Assembly (NCBI GenBank): GCA_013388525.1
Contig: JACAFA010000241.1
Coordinates: forward strand, 1 to 64,000
DNA from: Ignavibacteriaceae bacterium
GTDB lineage: Bacteria; Bacteroidota; Ignavibacteria; Ignavibacteriales; Ignavibacteriaceae
Direction of reading: 5' to 3'
DNA length: 64,000 nucleotides
Part shown: positions 1 to 6,700 of the stretch, one piece after another
Position numbering within the stretch: position 1 is the first letter of the stretch
Layout of the letters: each line of letters starts with the position of its first letter
The notes under the pieces: model-generated
Told to the model about the DNA's origin: nothing
Database searches by the model: none
The model's input: the letters and a program-made list of their open reading frames with translations, nothing else
Translations under genes and position numbers: made by a program

Positions 1-1
1 A

Positions 2-1090
2 ACTGATTCAAAGTTTTACCAGATAAGTGCTGTATCTGCTGGTGTAAAAGAAGTTCGTAATGTTATCCAGATTGCAGAGCATAATAAAAGTCTTGGACTT
101 CGCACAATTCTTTTTATTGATGAAATTCATCGCTTCAACAAAGCACAGCAGGATGCACTTCTTCATTCGGTTGAAACCGGATTGATAGTACTGATTGGTG
201 CAACAACTGAAAATCCATCATTTGAAGTAATACCTGCTCTTCGTTCAAGAGCAAGAGTTTATGTTCTGAATGAACTTTCAAAAAATGATCTTCATAAAAT
301 TTTGCATAGTGCAATTTTGAAGGATGAGTTTATCTCCGGATTGGATATTGAAATTGCAGATGAAGACTACCTGCTTTATTTATCCGGTGGTGATGCGCGG
401 ATTATGCTTAGTATCTTTGAATCTGCTGTTATGCAGGAAATCAATAAGGAAAAAATTCTGATTACAAAAGAGCTTCTTGATAATATAATTCAAAGGAAAA
501 ATATTTTTTATGACAAAGGCGGGGAAGAACATTATAACTTAATTTCAGCGTTTATAAAAAGTGTACGTGGGAGTGATCCTGATGCTGCACTGTATTGGTT
601 GGCACGAATGCTTGAGGGCGGAGAGGATCCTTTGTTCATCGCAAGAAGATTAATAGTTCTTGCGTCTGAAGATATTGGTAATGCATCGCCAAATGGTTTG
701 GTTTTAGCTGAAGCAGCATTCAGCGCAGTGGAAAAAATCGGAATGCCTGAAGCGAGAATTATTCTGGCACAATGTACAACTTACTTAGCTTCCTCTCCCA
801 AAAGTAATGCATCATACATTGGAATTTCAAAAGCTGAACAGGAAGTAAGAACGCAGCCATTATACCCGGTTCCAAATCATCTTCGCAATGCACCAACCAA
901 ATTGATGGAAGAACTCGGCTACGGTGATAAATACAAATATCCTCACGATTACGATAATAATTTTTTGATAGAAAAATATTTTCCGGAAGAGATGAATGGT
1001 AAACAGTTTTATTTCCCAACTGATAACGGTCAGGAAAAAAATCTAAAAGAACGACTTAAATCTTTATGGAAGGATAAGAAGAAATATTAG
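2..1090 (+). CDS. rarA: Replication-associated recombination protein A (RarA/MgsA), 5'-partial
   Basis: AAA+ ATPase of the RarA/MgsA/WRNIP1 family, which acts at stalled replication forks and is related to clamp-loader subunits. The frame is open from base 2, so the gene continues past the left edge and the Walker A region is missing. A Walker B motif (FIDEIHRFNK) is encoded near 115-145, followed by the sensor-1 and arginine-finger segment (GATTENPSFE, then SRAR). The C-terminal half carries the family's oligomerisation region, including a conserved SEDIGNA-type stretch. About 362 residues remain of a usual 400-450. It converges on dprA. The family call is secure. Confidence 0.95.
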   Translation, partial: TDSKFYQISAVSAGVKEVRNVIQIAEHNKSLGLRTILFIDEIHRFNKAQQDALLHSVETGLIVLIGATTENPSFEVIPALRSRARVYVLNELSKNDLHKILHSAILKDEFISGLDIEIADEDYLLYLSGGDARIMLSIFESAVMQEINKEKILITKELLDNIIQRKNIFYDKGGEEHYNLISAFIKSVRGSDPDAALYWLARMLEGGEDPLFIARRLIVLASEDIGNASPNGLVLAEAAFSAVEKIGMPEARIILAQCTTYLASSPKSNASYIGISKAEQEVRTQPLYPVPNHLRNAPTKLMEELGYGDKYKYPHDYDNNFLIEKYFPEEMNGKQFYFPTDNGQEKNLKERLKSLWKDKKKY

Positions 1091-1100
1091 CTCGATTGAA

Positions 1101-1166
1101 AATTGCAAGATTTAAAGATTACAAGATTAATAGAAACCAATTTTTCAATTTTGTAATCTTGCAATT
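1101..1166. repeat. Inverted repeat between convergent rarA and dprA
   Basis: A perfect 12-bp inverted repeat (AATTGCAAGATT at 1101-1112, complement at 1155-1166) flanks a 42-base AT-rich loop that holds further partial copies of the same words. The right arm overlaps the dprA stop codon. It sits where convergent transcripts meet and may terminate or stabilise both, but neither strand has a clear U-tract. Confidence 0.5.
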
Positions 1167-2292
1167 AAAGTAACGCAAACATTTTCCCCGGCAGCTGCTT
1201 AACCAGTCCTTTAAATTCAAGCGATAATAAATTAACGAGACATTCTGATGTCGTCATATTTGCTAAAGCAGCTATCCTATCTATCTGAAGTGGTTCAGAG
1301 TTTAAAACATTAATTAATTTTTCCTCAAACAAACTAAGATCAACCTGCTGCTTCGGTATGTTCTTTCCTAACACGGGTTTTAATTTTAACTCAAGTTCAT
1401 TTATTATATCTTCCGCAGAAGTAATTAACTCAGCCTCTGATTTTTGAATTAACAAATTTGTCCCTTCCGACTGTCTCACTCCAACATTTCCCGGTAAAGC
1501 AAAAACTTCTCTGTTCTGGTCGAGTGCGAGAGATGCGGTTTGCATCGCACCGCCTTGAATGCCGGTTTCAATTACAATTACACCTAAACTCAATCCGGAT
1601 ATAATCCTGTTTCTTCGTGGAAAATTTTGTGCATCAGGTTTTGTTCCGAGTGAAAATTCACTAACAACCGCACCCGTCTCAGCAATCTTCTCAAAAAGTT
1701 TTCTGTTTTCAGCAGGATAAATAACATCTAATCCGCTTCCGACTACTGCAATGGTTCTGCCTCCTGTTTTGATTGCAGCATTGTGAGCGATTGAATCAAT
1801 TCCTCTTGCCATTCCGCTGATAATTGTGATTCCCTGTTTAGCGAGTTCCATTGAAATTTTTTCTGCCTGAACTTTTCCATAATTAGTTGGCTGCCGGGTT
1901 CCAACTATCGCAATTGAGTATTGATCGCTTTCAGTAAAATCACCAAGTAGATAAAACAATATCGGAGGGTCATAAATTTTTTTCAGAAGTGGTGGATATT
2001 CCTGATCCCAGATAGTAATCAGTTTACCACCAAGCTTTTCTAATTTTTTTAATTCTTTTTCAGTGAATTTTTCTGTCTCATCTCGTTCGTGAGACGCTTT
2101 TCTGATTCTTTTAGCAAGGTTGGTGCTGATTCCCTCAACATTCATTAGTGACTGGTAATCTGCAGCGAGAATATTTTTTGTGCTTCTGAATTTTGCGAGA
2201 AGATTTCTGAGTTTCCCCGGTCCAATTCCTTCAATAGACAAAAGAAGAAACAGATCAGTTAGCTGTTCAAAATTTAACTTACTCACTTTCAA
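1165..2292 (-). CDS. dprA: DNA-processing protein DprA (Smf)
   Basis: DprA binds incoming single-stranded DNA during natural transformation and loads RecA on it. The 375-residue protein has an N-terminal helix-hairpin-helix part (IEGIGPGKL, then VEGISTNLA, residues about 18-65). The Rossmann-like DprA core follows at about 95-300, with IVGTRQPTNYG, SGMARGIDS, FPRRNRIISG and ALPGNV. A C-terminal winged-helix region typical of longer DprA proteins ends the chain. The start is a TTG six bases after the microcompartment gene upstream, so the two are probably co-transcribed with the DUF3098-like gene. Confidence 0.95.
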   Translation of the reverse strand: MKVSKLNFEQLTDLFLLLSIEGIGPGKLRNLLAKFRSTKNILAADYQSLMNVEGISTNLAKRIRKASHERDETEKFTEKELKKLEKLGGKLITIWDQEYPPLLKKIYDPPILFYLLGDFTESDQYSIAIVGTRQPTNYGKVQAEKISMELAKQGITIISGMARGIDSIAHNAAIKTGGRTIAVVGSGLDVIYPAENRKLFEKIAETGAVVSEFSLGTKPDAQNFPRRNRIISGLSLGVIVIETGIQGGAMQTASLALDQNREVFALPGNVGVRQSEGTNLLIQKSEAELITSAEDIINELELKLKPVLGKNIPKQQVDLSLFEEKLINVLNSEPLQIDRIAALANMTTSECLVNLLSLEFKGLVKQLPGKMFALL

Positions 2293-2298
2293 GACATT

Positions 2299-2592
2299 TT
2301 ATTTTTTGGAAGAGTATTTTTCGTTTACGTCAATTGAATCAACAACGGCAACGACTATTGAATGAACCGGTGCATTTTTGTGTCCGAGAATTTGCTGAAC
2401 TGCTTTTCCTTCCTGGACAAGTAAAACGGTATCACCAATTCCAGCATCAACAACATCAATAGCAACCACATCATTTTTTCCTATGTAGTTGTCATTCAAA
2501 TCAATTGGATGAACGAGCAATAATTTTTGCGCTACAAGGTAAGAATTTTTCTGGGTTGAAACCAAATTCCCTTTAACTTTTGCCAGGATCAA
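2299..2592 (-). CDS. EutN/CcmL family bacterial microcompartment vertex protein
   Basis: This 97-residue protein matches the BMC-P (Pfam EutN_CcmL) family, whose members form pentamers that cap the vertices of protein-shelled organelles. It shows the family pattern from end to end: an MILAKVKGNLVST-type first strand, a central VAIDVVDAGIGDTVLLV segment and a terminal VVAVVDSI strand. The start is TTG, and the first 20 bases overlap the 3' end of the DUF3098-like gene. dprA follows six bases downstream. No BMC hexamer shell gene or encapsulated enzyme lies in the window, so its shell partner, if it has one, is encoded elsewhere. Confidence 0.88.
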   Translation of the reverse strand: MILAKVKGNLVSTQKNSYLVAQKLLLVHPIDLNDNYIGKNDVVAIDVVDAGIGDTVLLVQEGKAVQQILGHKNAPVHSIVVAVVDSIDVNEKYSSKK

Positions 2593-2884
2593 TTTCGTTT
2601 TCCTGTCTGCCCATTATGGAGTTTTGTTCTTTCTCTGCCTTTTTTCTTAAAAAGATTGATAACGGAAAAATGATCACATATGCAATGAAAAGTAAGATAG
2701 GAGAAATTACAAGAGAGGAGAAACTATCCCAGGGACCAATCGTCATAAAATAAAATCCGATTATTGTTACTATTAACCCGAGTGCAAGCAAATAGTAATT
2801 TTTCTTTTCCCAATAAATATTAAAGGGAGATCCTGCGCTTTTCCTGGTTTGCTTGATTGTTTTCTTTTTGATTTTAGTTGCCAT
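2573..2884 (-). CDS. Small membrane protein, DUF3098-like
   Basis: A 103-residue protein with a lysine-rich N-terminus, two hydrophobic helices (about residues 30-50 and 57-78) and a charged C-terminal tail. The layout, including a YLLALGLIVTIIGFYFM-like first helix followed by a glycine/proline turn, resembles the DUF3098 family of Bacteroidota inner-membrane proteins. Its function is unknown. The ATG is preceded by a GGAG about six bases upstream, which lies just beyond the terminator-like hairpin of the structured RNA at 2900-2985. Its 3' end overlaps the microcompartment gene, so it heads the run that ends with dprA. Confidence 0.75.
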   Translation of the reverse strand: MATKIKKKTIKQTRKSAGSPFNIYWEKKNYYLLALGLIVTIIGFYFMTIGPWDSFSSLVISPILLFIAYVIIFPLSIFLRKKAEKEQNSIMGRQENEIDPGKS

Positions 2885-2899
2885 AATTACTCCATACTT

Positions 2900-2985
2900 A
2901 AAAAATAAAAAGCCCAGCGATGGGGGACCACTGGGCTCGGCTCTGTTACATCAAAGGGCAGGGGAGAACCCTTTGAAAGAGCCGT
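2900..2985 (-). ncRNA. Candidate small RNA or attenuated leader with two C-rich loops
   Basis: Read on the minus strand, the element begins a few bases after a good promoter. It folds as an outer stem (GGCTCT with AGAGCC, 2978-2983/2939-2944) enclosing a CAAAGGG/CCCTTTG stem (2969-2975/2952-2958) with loop TTCTCCCCTG. A second hairpin follows (AGCCCAG/CTGGGCT, 2931-2937/2911-2917) with a loop containing GGTCCCCCATC. A TTTTTATTTTTT tract comes directly after, as in an intrinsic terminator. The DUF3098-like start codon lies 17 bases beyond. It could be a free RNA of about 85 nt, an attenuator, or both. I do not recognise the family; signal-recognition-particle, 6S and tmRNA signatures are absent. 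Confidence 0.6.
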
Positions 2986-2989
2986 TAGA

Positions 2990-3019
2990 AATATATAGAT
3001 GATAAGTGCTATTTGTCAA
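2990..3019 (-). promoter_or_regulatory. Sigma70-like promoter for the structured RNA
   Basis: On the minus strand there is a perfect TTGACA (3019-3014), an 18-base spacer and TATATT (2995-2990). The predicted start near 2985 falls at the first hairpin of the structured RNA. It lies just past the stop codon of the 82-aa gene. Bacteroidota housekeeping promoters often differ from the E. coli consensus, so activity is inferred. Confidence 0.55.
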
Positions 3020-3026
3020 GTATTCC

Positions 3027-3275
3027 CTATTTGCTTATCTGATAAACAATTTTTCTTATTGTATCAAACTGAAGATAAGGATATTCTTCGCGAATTGCAT
3101 CAATTGCGTCGCCGGCGCTTACCTTACCAGCCCTCAGGCTCTTGAATTTTTTGCGAATTTGATAATCCCGAACAGCTTTCTCATCAATTAGACCGTGAGC
3201 TTCTAACAGCTCAAAGATCTCGTCACTGATTAATTCAGACAGAGGATTGTCTATTTTTGCTTTTATTTGATTCAT
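3027..3275 (-). CDS. Hypothetical 82-residue protein
   Basis: I do not recognise this family. The protein is soluble, highly charged and predicted mostly helical. A first acidic helical part (ISDEIFELLEAHGLID) is followed by a basic stretch (IRKKFKSLRAGK) and a segment (AGDAIDAIREEYPYL) that could be a helix-turn-helix or a protein-interaction module. The ATG has a clear ribosome-binding site (AAAGGAAAG, 8-9 bases upstream). The gene lies behind a long structured leader and ahead of the small-RNA promoter, which suggests regulated expression. Good coding character and a proper start make it a real gene. Confidence 0.75.
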   Translation of the reverse strand: MNQIKAKIDNPLSELISDEIFELLEAHGLIDEKAVRDYQIRKKFKSLRAGKVSAGDAIDAIREEYPYLQFDTIRKIVYQISK

Positions 3276-3371
3276 CTCTGCTTTCCTTTCTTTTTGTTAA
3301 TGAATGTCATTGCGTTATTACAGTAGCAATCATTTAGAAATAAGTCCTCCGTATTTTGTTCCATACAATTT

Positions 3372-3477
3372 AAAACTAAAAAACCGACCAGAGAAGTTCC
3401 CTAAAATCGGCATAAATCTGCTACTCTGGTTAATAAAAGTTCCTTAAAAAATGTTTTTATTAAAATAGTAGCAAATC
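3372..3477 (-). promoter_or_regulatory. Structured mRNA leader with terminator-like hairpin (candidate riboswitch or attenuator)
   Basis: On the minus strand GATTTGCTAC (3477-3468) pairs with GTAGCAGATT (3424-3415). This helix is complete only through G-U pairs available on that strand. Inside it, TTAATAAAA (3463-3455) pairs perfectly with TTTTATTAA (3438-3430). Downstream, CCGA (3410-3407) can pair with TCGG (3387-3384), with AGGG/CTCT inside, followed by TTTTTTAGTTTT: a short terminator. The internal-loop word ACCAGAG (3430-3424) is complementary to CTCTGGT (3393-3387), which overlaps the terminator stem, giving a mutually exclusive fold or pseudoknot. The 82-aa gene starts about 100 bases downstream. 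No known aptamer is recognised. Confidence 0.5.
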
Positions 3478-3514
3478 GGTCAATAAATTAAAATATTCCT
3501 TAATTTTTGTTGTA

Positions 3515-3542
3515 AATATAGTAAATAAATAAATTAAATCAA
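3515..3542 (-). promoter_or_regulatory. Candidate promoter for the structured leader
   Basis: On the minus strand TTGATT (3542-3537), a 16-base spacer and TATATT (3520-3515) would start transcription near 3508, about 30 bases before the first helix of the leader. The surroundings are very AT-rich, so chance matches are likely. Confidence 0.3.
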
Positions 3543-3709
3543 CAAGAATTTTATGCTCGAACATTTGAGAACTAGCGAAAATGGATATTTTCTTGAGAAA
3601 TTGGTGCAGTGAGGGAAGAAATCATACTTGACAATGGAAATTATTTTTAGTTTGTTTTGATTGTGAGTTTATTCGATTATGCTAATTACGGCAATAGTAA
3701 ATTATATTT
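3543..3709. other. Intergenic stretch without a recognised feature
   Basis: No gene longer than about 20 codons and no hairpin stands out here. It separates the leftward 82-aa gene from the T9SS sorting-domain remnant and may hold decayed sequence of the protein that once carried that domain. A TTGACA at 3629-3634 on the plus strand lacks a matching -10 box. Confidence 0.4.
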
Positions 3710-3940
3710 TTGAATATAAAAACTGAAATTGTTTTACTAATAGTTTATGACATTCTCGGAAGAGAAGTTGCAACATTAGTTAACGAAGAAAAACCCGCAG
3801 GAAGTTATGAAGTTCAGTTTAATGGTAATGAACTAACAAGCGGAATATATTTCTACCAGCTGCTTGTCTCGGCTTTGCAAAGCAAAGACGGAAAAGCTGG
3901 TAAATATTCAGAGACAAAGAAGATGATACTGCTTCGTTAA
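3710..3940 (+). pseudogene. Orphan T9SS C-terminal sorting-domain remnant
   Basis: The frame encodes only the end of a type A T9SS sorting domain: VYDILGREVATLV, a GSYEVQF strand, SGIYFYQL and a terminal KKMILLR. It closely resembles the functional domain ending the secreted protein at 38697-40484. A stop codon lies 9 bases before the TTG start (3698-3700), and there is no signal peptide or passenger. It cannot be exported and sorted by itself, so it is read as the remnant of a lost cargo gene. An extra segment of about ten residues between YFYQLL and YSETKK corresponds to a palindromic insert. Confidence 0.75.
3854..3902. repeat. 49-bp imperfect palindrome inside the sorting-domain remnant
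   Basis: The outer arms TACCAGCT (3854-3861) and AGCTGGTA (3895-3902) are perfect complements. Inside lie GTCT/AGAC and GCTTTG/CAAAGC. The frame stays open across it and yields residues absent from ordinary sorting domains, in the manner of palindromic elements that insert into coding regions without breaking the frame. Confidence 0.5.
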
Positions 3941-4115
3941 TTAATTCGTCGTGTTATTAAAGAGAGTCTATTAAATATTTCATTTATAATTAAATCATAA
4001 GGAATAATACCCGCTTCACTTTTTACCATTCTCAATAGCATATTAAAAATTGCTTCAGGCGACAGCAAATAATGTTGCTATAACACTTATAAAAACAGTA
4101 ACTTTGGACGTTTTT

Positions 4116-4121
4116 TATAAT
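4116..4121 (+). promoter_or_regulatory. Possible -10 box upstream of the polysaccharide cluster
   Basis: A TATAAT stands 25 bases before the Wzz-like start codon. No good -35 box is seen at the usual distance, so this is weak evidence for the cluster's main promoter. Confidence 0.25.
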
Positions 4122-4145
4122 AATTCATCATAAAACCGAAAATCA

Positions 4146-5381
4146 ATGGAAACAAAAGAACCTCAATCCAAAATCTCTGATAACAGCGAATATAAAGTCG
4201 GACATTCTTTTATAGAGTTCCTTGTAGTTTTAGTTAAATACAGATGGTTTCTTTTTTTGTTTGTTTTTATCATTACAGCAGGTGCAACTACCTATGCCTT
4301 GCTTGCAACAAAATGGTATAAAGCATCATCATCTGTTCTGCCAGCAGAAAAAACAGACTTTTTAGGATCGATAGGAGGACTCTCTTCAATAGTAAAAAGT
4401 TTTTCTCCAAGCAAGGGTTTAGCGGCTTTAACGGGTACTTCTGAAACTGATCGTTATATAGCAATTTTAAAAAGCGCGACATTAACAGATGATGTTATTG
4501 AAAAATTCAAGATCGTTGAAGAATATGAAATGGAGGATGCATATTATGAAAATGTTGTAAAGGCGTTTAATAATAATCTGGATATTGATGTTGCTGATGA
4601 AGGTAATTTGGTTGTCACTGTTTATGATAAAGATCCGCAAAAAGCCGCAGACATTGCAAACTATATGATAGCTAAGCTGAATGAAATGAATACTGAATTG
4701 AGTGTGACAAATGCAAAAGCAAATCGTGAATTTATTGAGAAGCGGTATATTGAAAATATTTCTTCCATTGATTCGCTTGAAAATCAGATGAAAGATTTTC
4801 TGCAAAAATACGGCGTTATTGCAGTACCCGAACAGCTTGAAGCAACAGTAAATGCAATGGCTGATATTTATGCTCAACTTGCACAGAAAGAGATTGAGTT
4901 GAATGTAATGAAACGGACATACGGCAACGACAGTCCATTGACTTTGAAAGCGGAGATTGCATACGAAGAAACTAAAAGAAAAATAGAGATGATAAACTCC
5001 GGACAAGGGATATCAGAGGATGGAGTGAATTTATTAATTCCGTTTAAGAAAGCGCCGGGATTAGGTTATAAATATTTCAAAATTTACCGGGACCTGGAAA
5101 TTCAATATAAGATACTTGAGTTGGTTCAACCTATGTATGAGCAAGCCAAGGTTGAAGAATTTCGTAACACACCTTCAGTGTTAATTTTGGACTATGCCGG
5201 ACCAGCTGATCGAAAGTCACGTCCTAAAGGTTCACTTTATTTTGTAATATCATTTTTTGCTTCAACATTCTTTGGTTTGTTAATAGTTTTTTCTCTGGAA
5301 GGATTGAAGAAGATAAAATCAATTGCGCCGGACAAATATGAATTTATGAAGACCTCTTTACGTTTTCGGAAGAGACGTTAA
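4146..5381 (+). CDS. Wzz/GNVR-type polysaccharide chain-length determinant
   Basis: Polysaccharide co-polymerase of the inner membrane that sets the length of chains made by a Wzy polymerase. The 411-residue protein has the family's two-helix layout: transmembrane segment 1 at about 33-55, a long periplasmic part with coiled-coil segments, and transmembrane segment 2 at about 362-384 preceded by a proline-containing motif (GPADRKSRPKG). The short basic C-terminal tail carries no tyrosine-kinase domain, so any bacterial tyrosine kinase would be separate. It is the first gene of the rightward cluster and is followed 20 bases later by the Wzy-like polymerase, as expected of a Wzx/Wzy system. Confidence 0.9.
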   Translation: METKEPQSKISDNSEYKVGHSFIEFLVVLVKYRWFLFLFVFIITAGATTYALLATKWYKASSSVLPAEKTDFLGSIGGLSSIVKSFSPSKGLAALTGTSETDRYIAILKSATLTDDVIEKFKIVEEYEMEDAYYENVVKAFNNNLDIDVADEGNLVVTVYDKDPQKAADIANYMIAKLNEMNTELSVTNAKANREFIEKRYIENISSIDSLENQMKDFLQKYGVIAVPEQLEATVNAMADIYAQLAQKEIELNVMKRTYGNDSPLTLKAEIAYEETKRKIEMINSGQGISEDGVNLLIPFKKAPGLGYKYFKIYRDLEIQYKILELVQPMYEQAKVEEFRNTPSVLILDYAGPADRKSRPKGSLYFVISFFASTFFGLLIVFSLEGLKKIKSIAPDKYEFMKTSLRFRKRR

Positions 5382-5401
5382 AGCATATCATCTGATTAAT
5401 T

Positions 5402-6655
5402 ATGCCTGTCATTAGTTTTGTCTGCCTATTAGCGTTCTTATTAATTCTAAGCTTTGCCTTTAGAAAAAATGCGGACATACTTTCGCCCGGAAGAATCTTT
5501 CTCCTCTTATGGTTACTTATTCTTGGTTTGGTGGAATTAAAATTTAGCAGACTTCAGTCCGAATGGGACTTGTTTGATTGGTCCATTGTATTATTAGGTT
5601 TACTAACTTTTCTGACGGGAATATTTATTTCATATATAATAAATTTAGATAAACCCTTTCTCCCCGTATCGAAAATAAGATTGAAGTTTAGAGAATTGGA
5701 AATCAACGAATCAAGACTGTTTAAATTTATCATTATATATTTCTTTGTGTGTTTAGTCAGCTTTGTTATCGAATGGCAGATTGAAGGCTATATACCTCTC
5801 TTCACTTCCAAACCTGATTCTGCAAGGGTAATGTTTGGTGTGTACGGACTTCATTATATTGTCAACAGTATTAATGTCGTACTATTCTTAATTATTCAAT
5901 ACTTCATCTTTGTAAAGTCAAACTTTACTAAAAAATTTGTCCTTGTTTTGATTTTTATTCTGTCACTTGGAAATTATATTCTTTTTGTTCAACGTTTTGG
6001 TTTATTCATCTTATTTATGATGGCCTTTTGTCTTTATTATTATTCAGGTAAGAAACTAAGGATCAGGTCAGTAATTTTATTTCTCGTTATACTTTTGGGA
6101 TTAATAATCGGTATTCAATCACTAAGAGCAACACAATTATTCTCAACTTATATTTATGTTCAGTCAGAAATGAAATTTTCTCCCCGGTATTTAGATTTTA
6201 CACTTCCTTATATGTACTTAAGTATGAACCTCGAAAACTTCGTAAAGTATTATTCCAATATTCAGAATCATTCGTTTGGTTTCTTTACTTTTGAATATTT
6301 AATTGAAGCATCGACAATAAGAAAATGGTTTATAGACTATTACAACTTTAATAGGATTGAAAATTATATCGGTGGATATAATACATACCCATTTTTCTGG
6401 ACATACTATCTTGACTTTGGGATCGCAGGCTTGGCATTAATGCCATTTATAATTGGGTTCATATTTTCAGAGATTTATTATTTCTTTCATAGAAATCCTA
6501 CATTAGTAAAGTTGGCATTAGTCTCAATTGCCTTTGCGGTAATTATGATATCCTTCAATTCTGATGCATTATCAAGATTGGATACTGTATTACCTTTTAC
6601 GGTAATCGTCTTAGCTCAATTCTTATTTATGAAAAGAGAAACAGCAGAGAATTGA
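5402..6655 (+). CDS. Oligosaccharide repeat-unit polymerase (Wzy-like)
   Basis: Very hydrophobic protein of 417 residues with about ten to twelve predicted membrane helices and a larger polar loop near residues 255-325, typical of Wzy-type polymerases. These join undecaprenyl-linked repeat units on the periplasmic face. Wzy sequences are poorly conserved, so the call rests on topology, on a few family-like features (RFGLF in the middle of the chain, a DSARVMFG-type loop) and on position between a Wzz-like gene and a flippase. An O-antigen ligase (WaaL) is the main alternative. Confidence 0.8.
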   Translation: MPVISFVCLLAFLLILSFAFRKNADILSPGRIFLLLWLLILGLVELKFSRLQSEWDLFDWSIVLLGLLTFLTGIFISYIINLDKPFLPVSKIRLKFRELEINESRLFKFIIIYFFVCLVSFVIEWQIEGYIPLFTSKPDSARVMFGVYGLHYIVNSINVVLFLIIQYFIFVKSNFTKKFVLVLIFILSLGNYILFVQRFGLFILFMMAFCLYYYSGKKLRIRSVILFLVILLGLIIGIQSLRATQLFSTYIYVQSEMKFSPRYLDFTLPYMYLSMNLENFVKYYSNIQNHSFGFFTFEYLIEASTIRKWFIDYYNFNRIENYIGGYNTYPFFWTYYLDFGIAGLALMPFIIGFIFSEIYYFFHRNPTLVKLALVSIAFAVIMISFNSDALSRLDTVLPFTVIVLAQFLFMKRETAEN

Positions 6656-6700
6656 TAGTGATATTTATTCTGATTTTTTACCCCTTATGAAATATGTCGA

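Noticed and set aside
2911..2985. The plus-strand words GGCTCTGTT and GGGGGACC recall parts of the 4.5S SRP RNA.
   Set aside because: The conserved SRP core (the GGTCAGG...GGAAGGAAGCAGCC region) is absent, and the promoter and terminator signals point to the minus strand.
3553..3612. A 19-codon open frame starting at an ATG in the gap before the sorting-domain remnant.
   Set aside because: It has no ribosome site, no recognisable similarity and a length expected by chance.
3629..3670. TTGACA on the plus strand ahead of the sorting-domain remnant.
   Set aside because: No -10 box is seen at 16-18 bases, and the downstream frame is a remnant.
4482..5006. A 174-codon minus-strand frame opposite the Wzz-like gene.
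   Set aside because: Its composition is an antisense image of a clear gene (rich in I, F, C), with no ribosome site.
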